A DNA stretch of 46,140 nt from Patescibacteria group bacterium (GTDB lineage Bacteria > Patescibacteriota > Minisyncoccia > Phycocordibacterales > PALSA-1337), in NCBI GenBank assembly GCA_018970245.1, contig JAGWWT010000008.1, forward strand, positions 1 through 46,140, written 5' to 3'. Under the pieces are notes generated by a model. It worked only from the letters and a program-made list of their open reading frames with translations. It was not told the DNA's origin and made no database searches. The position numbers were made by a program, and so were the translations under genes. Position 1 is the first letter of the stretch. Each line of letters begins with the position of its first letter. This document shows positions 45,432 to 46,140 of this stretch, piece after piece.

Positions 45432-45897
45432 CGACGTCAGCGGAGTAGGGACTAAGGTGTTGGGGGTAGCTGCGGCTGCCCTCCTCATCGTCTCCTCTGT
45501 TGAAGGTTATCTTCTGTACCACCAAGTAGAGAAGACTCAGAAGTGTGCCGACAGTATTACGACAGCGAATAAGGTTTCGTCTGTAGTTAACACTGTAGTA
45601 GCTCAACGGGATAATCAAAATGTTCAGCAAGTTCAGCAAGACGTTAGCAGCCGTATCAACGATGCTATTGGCAAGCTGCGGGCTGCCAAGCCCTCCGTCG
45701 AAGTGTCCCCCACTTCCTCAGCCTCCGACATCGTTGTCACAACCAATCAAACATCCGTCGTACTTCCCTCAGTGATTGAGACTGATAAGGAAATCTGTAC
45801 GACCAACACTATTATCGCTGAAGGTTGGCAAAAGTTCTACAGCGATCTACAGCAAGTAAGGACTGAAACTGATGCAGCTTCCTCAGCAAGTAATTGA
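45409..45897 (+). CDS. Inner-membrane spanin (Rz-like)
   Basis: The ATG at 45409 (MGLRSLIDDVSGVG) has AGGG 7 nt upstream; 45403 is also possible. The 162-aa protein has one N-terminal anchor segment (KVLGVAAAALLIVSSVEGYLL, residues 16-36) and then a long Gln/Val/Lys-rich helical region (VEKTQKCADSITTANKVSSV, then QNVQQVQQDVSSRINDAIGK). This is the shape of an i-spanin. The endolysin gene overlaps its end by 26 nt, and the o-spanin gene lies inside it in another frame. It would join the outer-membrane lipoprotein across the periplasm to fuse the two membranes in lysis. Confidence 0.8.
   Translation: MGLRSLIDDVSGVGTKVLGVAAAALLIVSSVEGYLLYHQVEKTQKCADSITTANKVSSVVNTVVAQRDNQNVQQVQQDVSSRINDAIGKLRAAKPSVEVSPTSSASDIVVTTNQTSVVLPSVIETDKEICTTNTIIAEGWQKFYSDLQQVRTETDAASSASN
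45620..45775 (+). CDS. Outer-membrane spanin lipoprotein (Rz1-like), embedded in Rz
   Basis: In the +1 frame of Rz an ATG at 45620 opens 51 codons to the TGA at 45773-45775. The product has a basic start (MFSKFSKTLA), a hydrophobic core and the lipobox LASC (Cys20), so the mature protein is 32 aa. The mature part is Pro rich (11 of 32; CGLPSPPSKCPPLPQPP). This is the classic embedded o-spanin: short, lipid-anchored and Pro rich. It is below the usual ORF size cut-offs and is easily missed. The signal-peptide prediction is read by eye, but the pattern is strong. Confidence 0.88.
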   Translation: MFSKFSKTLAAVSTMLLASCGLPSPPSKCPPLPQPPTSLSQPIKHPSYFPQ

Positions 45898-46140
45898 TGC
45901 AGCTAAGACTGCTAAGACAGCTACTGGTGTTCCTGCTTCTGTCTCTCTAGCCCAGTACGCTCTTGAGAGTGCATGGGGTCGACTGACGACAGGAAAAAAC
46001 AATTACTTCGGTATTAAGGGCAACGGCACTAACTGTACTCTGTGTTGGACTCATGAAGACTACCACGGTAAGTGGGTAAAGATTCAAGCGTACTTCCAAG
46101 ACTACGACAGTATCGAATCTGCCTTTCTCGCTCATGCTTT
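45872..46140 (+). CDS. Endolysin, 5' part (glucosaminidase-like); continues at 1
   Basis: The ATG at 45872 overlaps the end of Rz by 26 nt and encodes MQLPQQVIDAAKTAKTATGV. It then has SLAQYALESAWGR, with the probable catalytic Glu, and KNNYFGIKG. The last 119 bases repeat the contig start in frame, so the whole gene is 432 nt (143 aa) when closed. Located between spanins and holin, it cuts the cell wall at the end of infection. A muramidase-type or glucosaminidase activity is possible; the sequence fits the glucosaminidase family best. Confidence 0.85.
   Translation, partial: MQLPQQVIDAAKTAKTATGVPASVSLAQYALESAWGRLTTGKNNYFGIKGNGTNCTLCWTHEDYHGKWVKIQAYFQDYDSIESAFLAHA
46022..46140. repeat. Right copy of 119-bp terminal direct repeat
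   Basis: Identical to bases 1-119. See the left copy. Removing one copy restores the intact endolysin gene. Confidence 0.95.

Noticed and set aside
1-46140. Temperate lifestyle genes (integrase, CI/Cro, excisionase, att sites)
   Set aside because: None recognised; the tRNA pair is intact and phage-encoded, with no integrase beside it.

Overview
This window is an essentially complete genome of a tailed, short-tailed (podovirus-type), probably strictly lytic phage of a Gram-negative host. The last 119 bases repeat the first 119 exactly, so the contig closes into a circle of about 46,021 bp whose ends cut the endolysin gene. A full P22-like head and short-tail gene set, a T7-like replisome, a lambda-type Rz/Rz1 spanin pair and consensus sigma70 promoters support this reading. 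I see no integrase, no CI-type repressor and no phage RNA polymerase, so transcription probably depends on the host polymerase.

Layout. (1) Lysis genes run across the contig junction on the plus strand: Rz with an embedded Rz1, endolysin, then a holin candidate, ending at a bidirectional terminator near 560. (2) Minus strand, 19.5 kb down to 0.6 kb: two tiny genes, TerS, TerL, portal, scaffold, coat, a small capsid-associated candidate, a gp4-like head-tail adaptor, a gp10-like tail hub that appears split in two, lectin-like and fibre proteins, and internal or ejection proteins. One consensus promoter at 19.6 kb drives this block. (3) 19.55-21.2 kb is non-coding but rich in signals: divergent consensus promoters, an AT-rich leader, a 14-codon leader ORF overlapping a perfect complement of the 16S rRNA tail, a terminator, a G-quadruplex tract, five Fur-box-like 9-1-9 iterons at about 30-bp spacing, an alternating pyrimidine-purine tract and a predicted pseudoknot. 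It is the best candidate for the origin and control region.

(4) Plus strand, 21.2-32.4 kb: small unknown genes, then a peptide-ligase module with richer C-ending codon usage. The module holds a class I glutamine amidotransferase, a class II glutamine amidotransferase with a reading-frame anomaly, a phiEco32-type COOH-NH2 ligase, a second amidoligase and an ATP-grasp ligase. Three members of an H-GG-CCG small-protein family flank it. Together these genes could release ammonia, form amide or peptide bonds, and modify a protein, cell-wall peptide or small metabolite.

(5) Plus strand, 32.4-45.4 kb: primase-helicase, family A DNA polymerase with unusual active-site residues, SSB, two tRNAs, PD-(D/E)XK exonuclease, endonuclease VII, ThyX, B12-dependent ribonucleotide reductase, two nucleotide pyrophosphohydrolase-like genes, two metallophosphoesterases and a compact SleB hydrolase. 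Small HNH and GIY-YIG endonuclease genes interrupt this block. Most genes overlap by 1-30 nt, so translational coupling is widespread.
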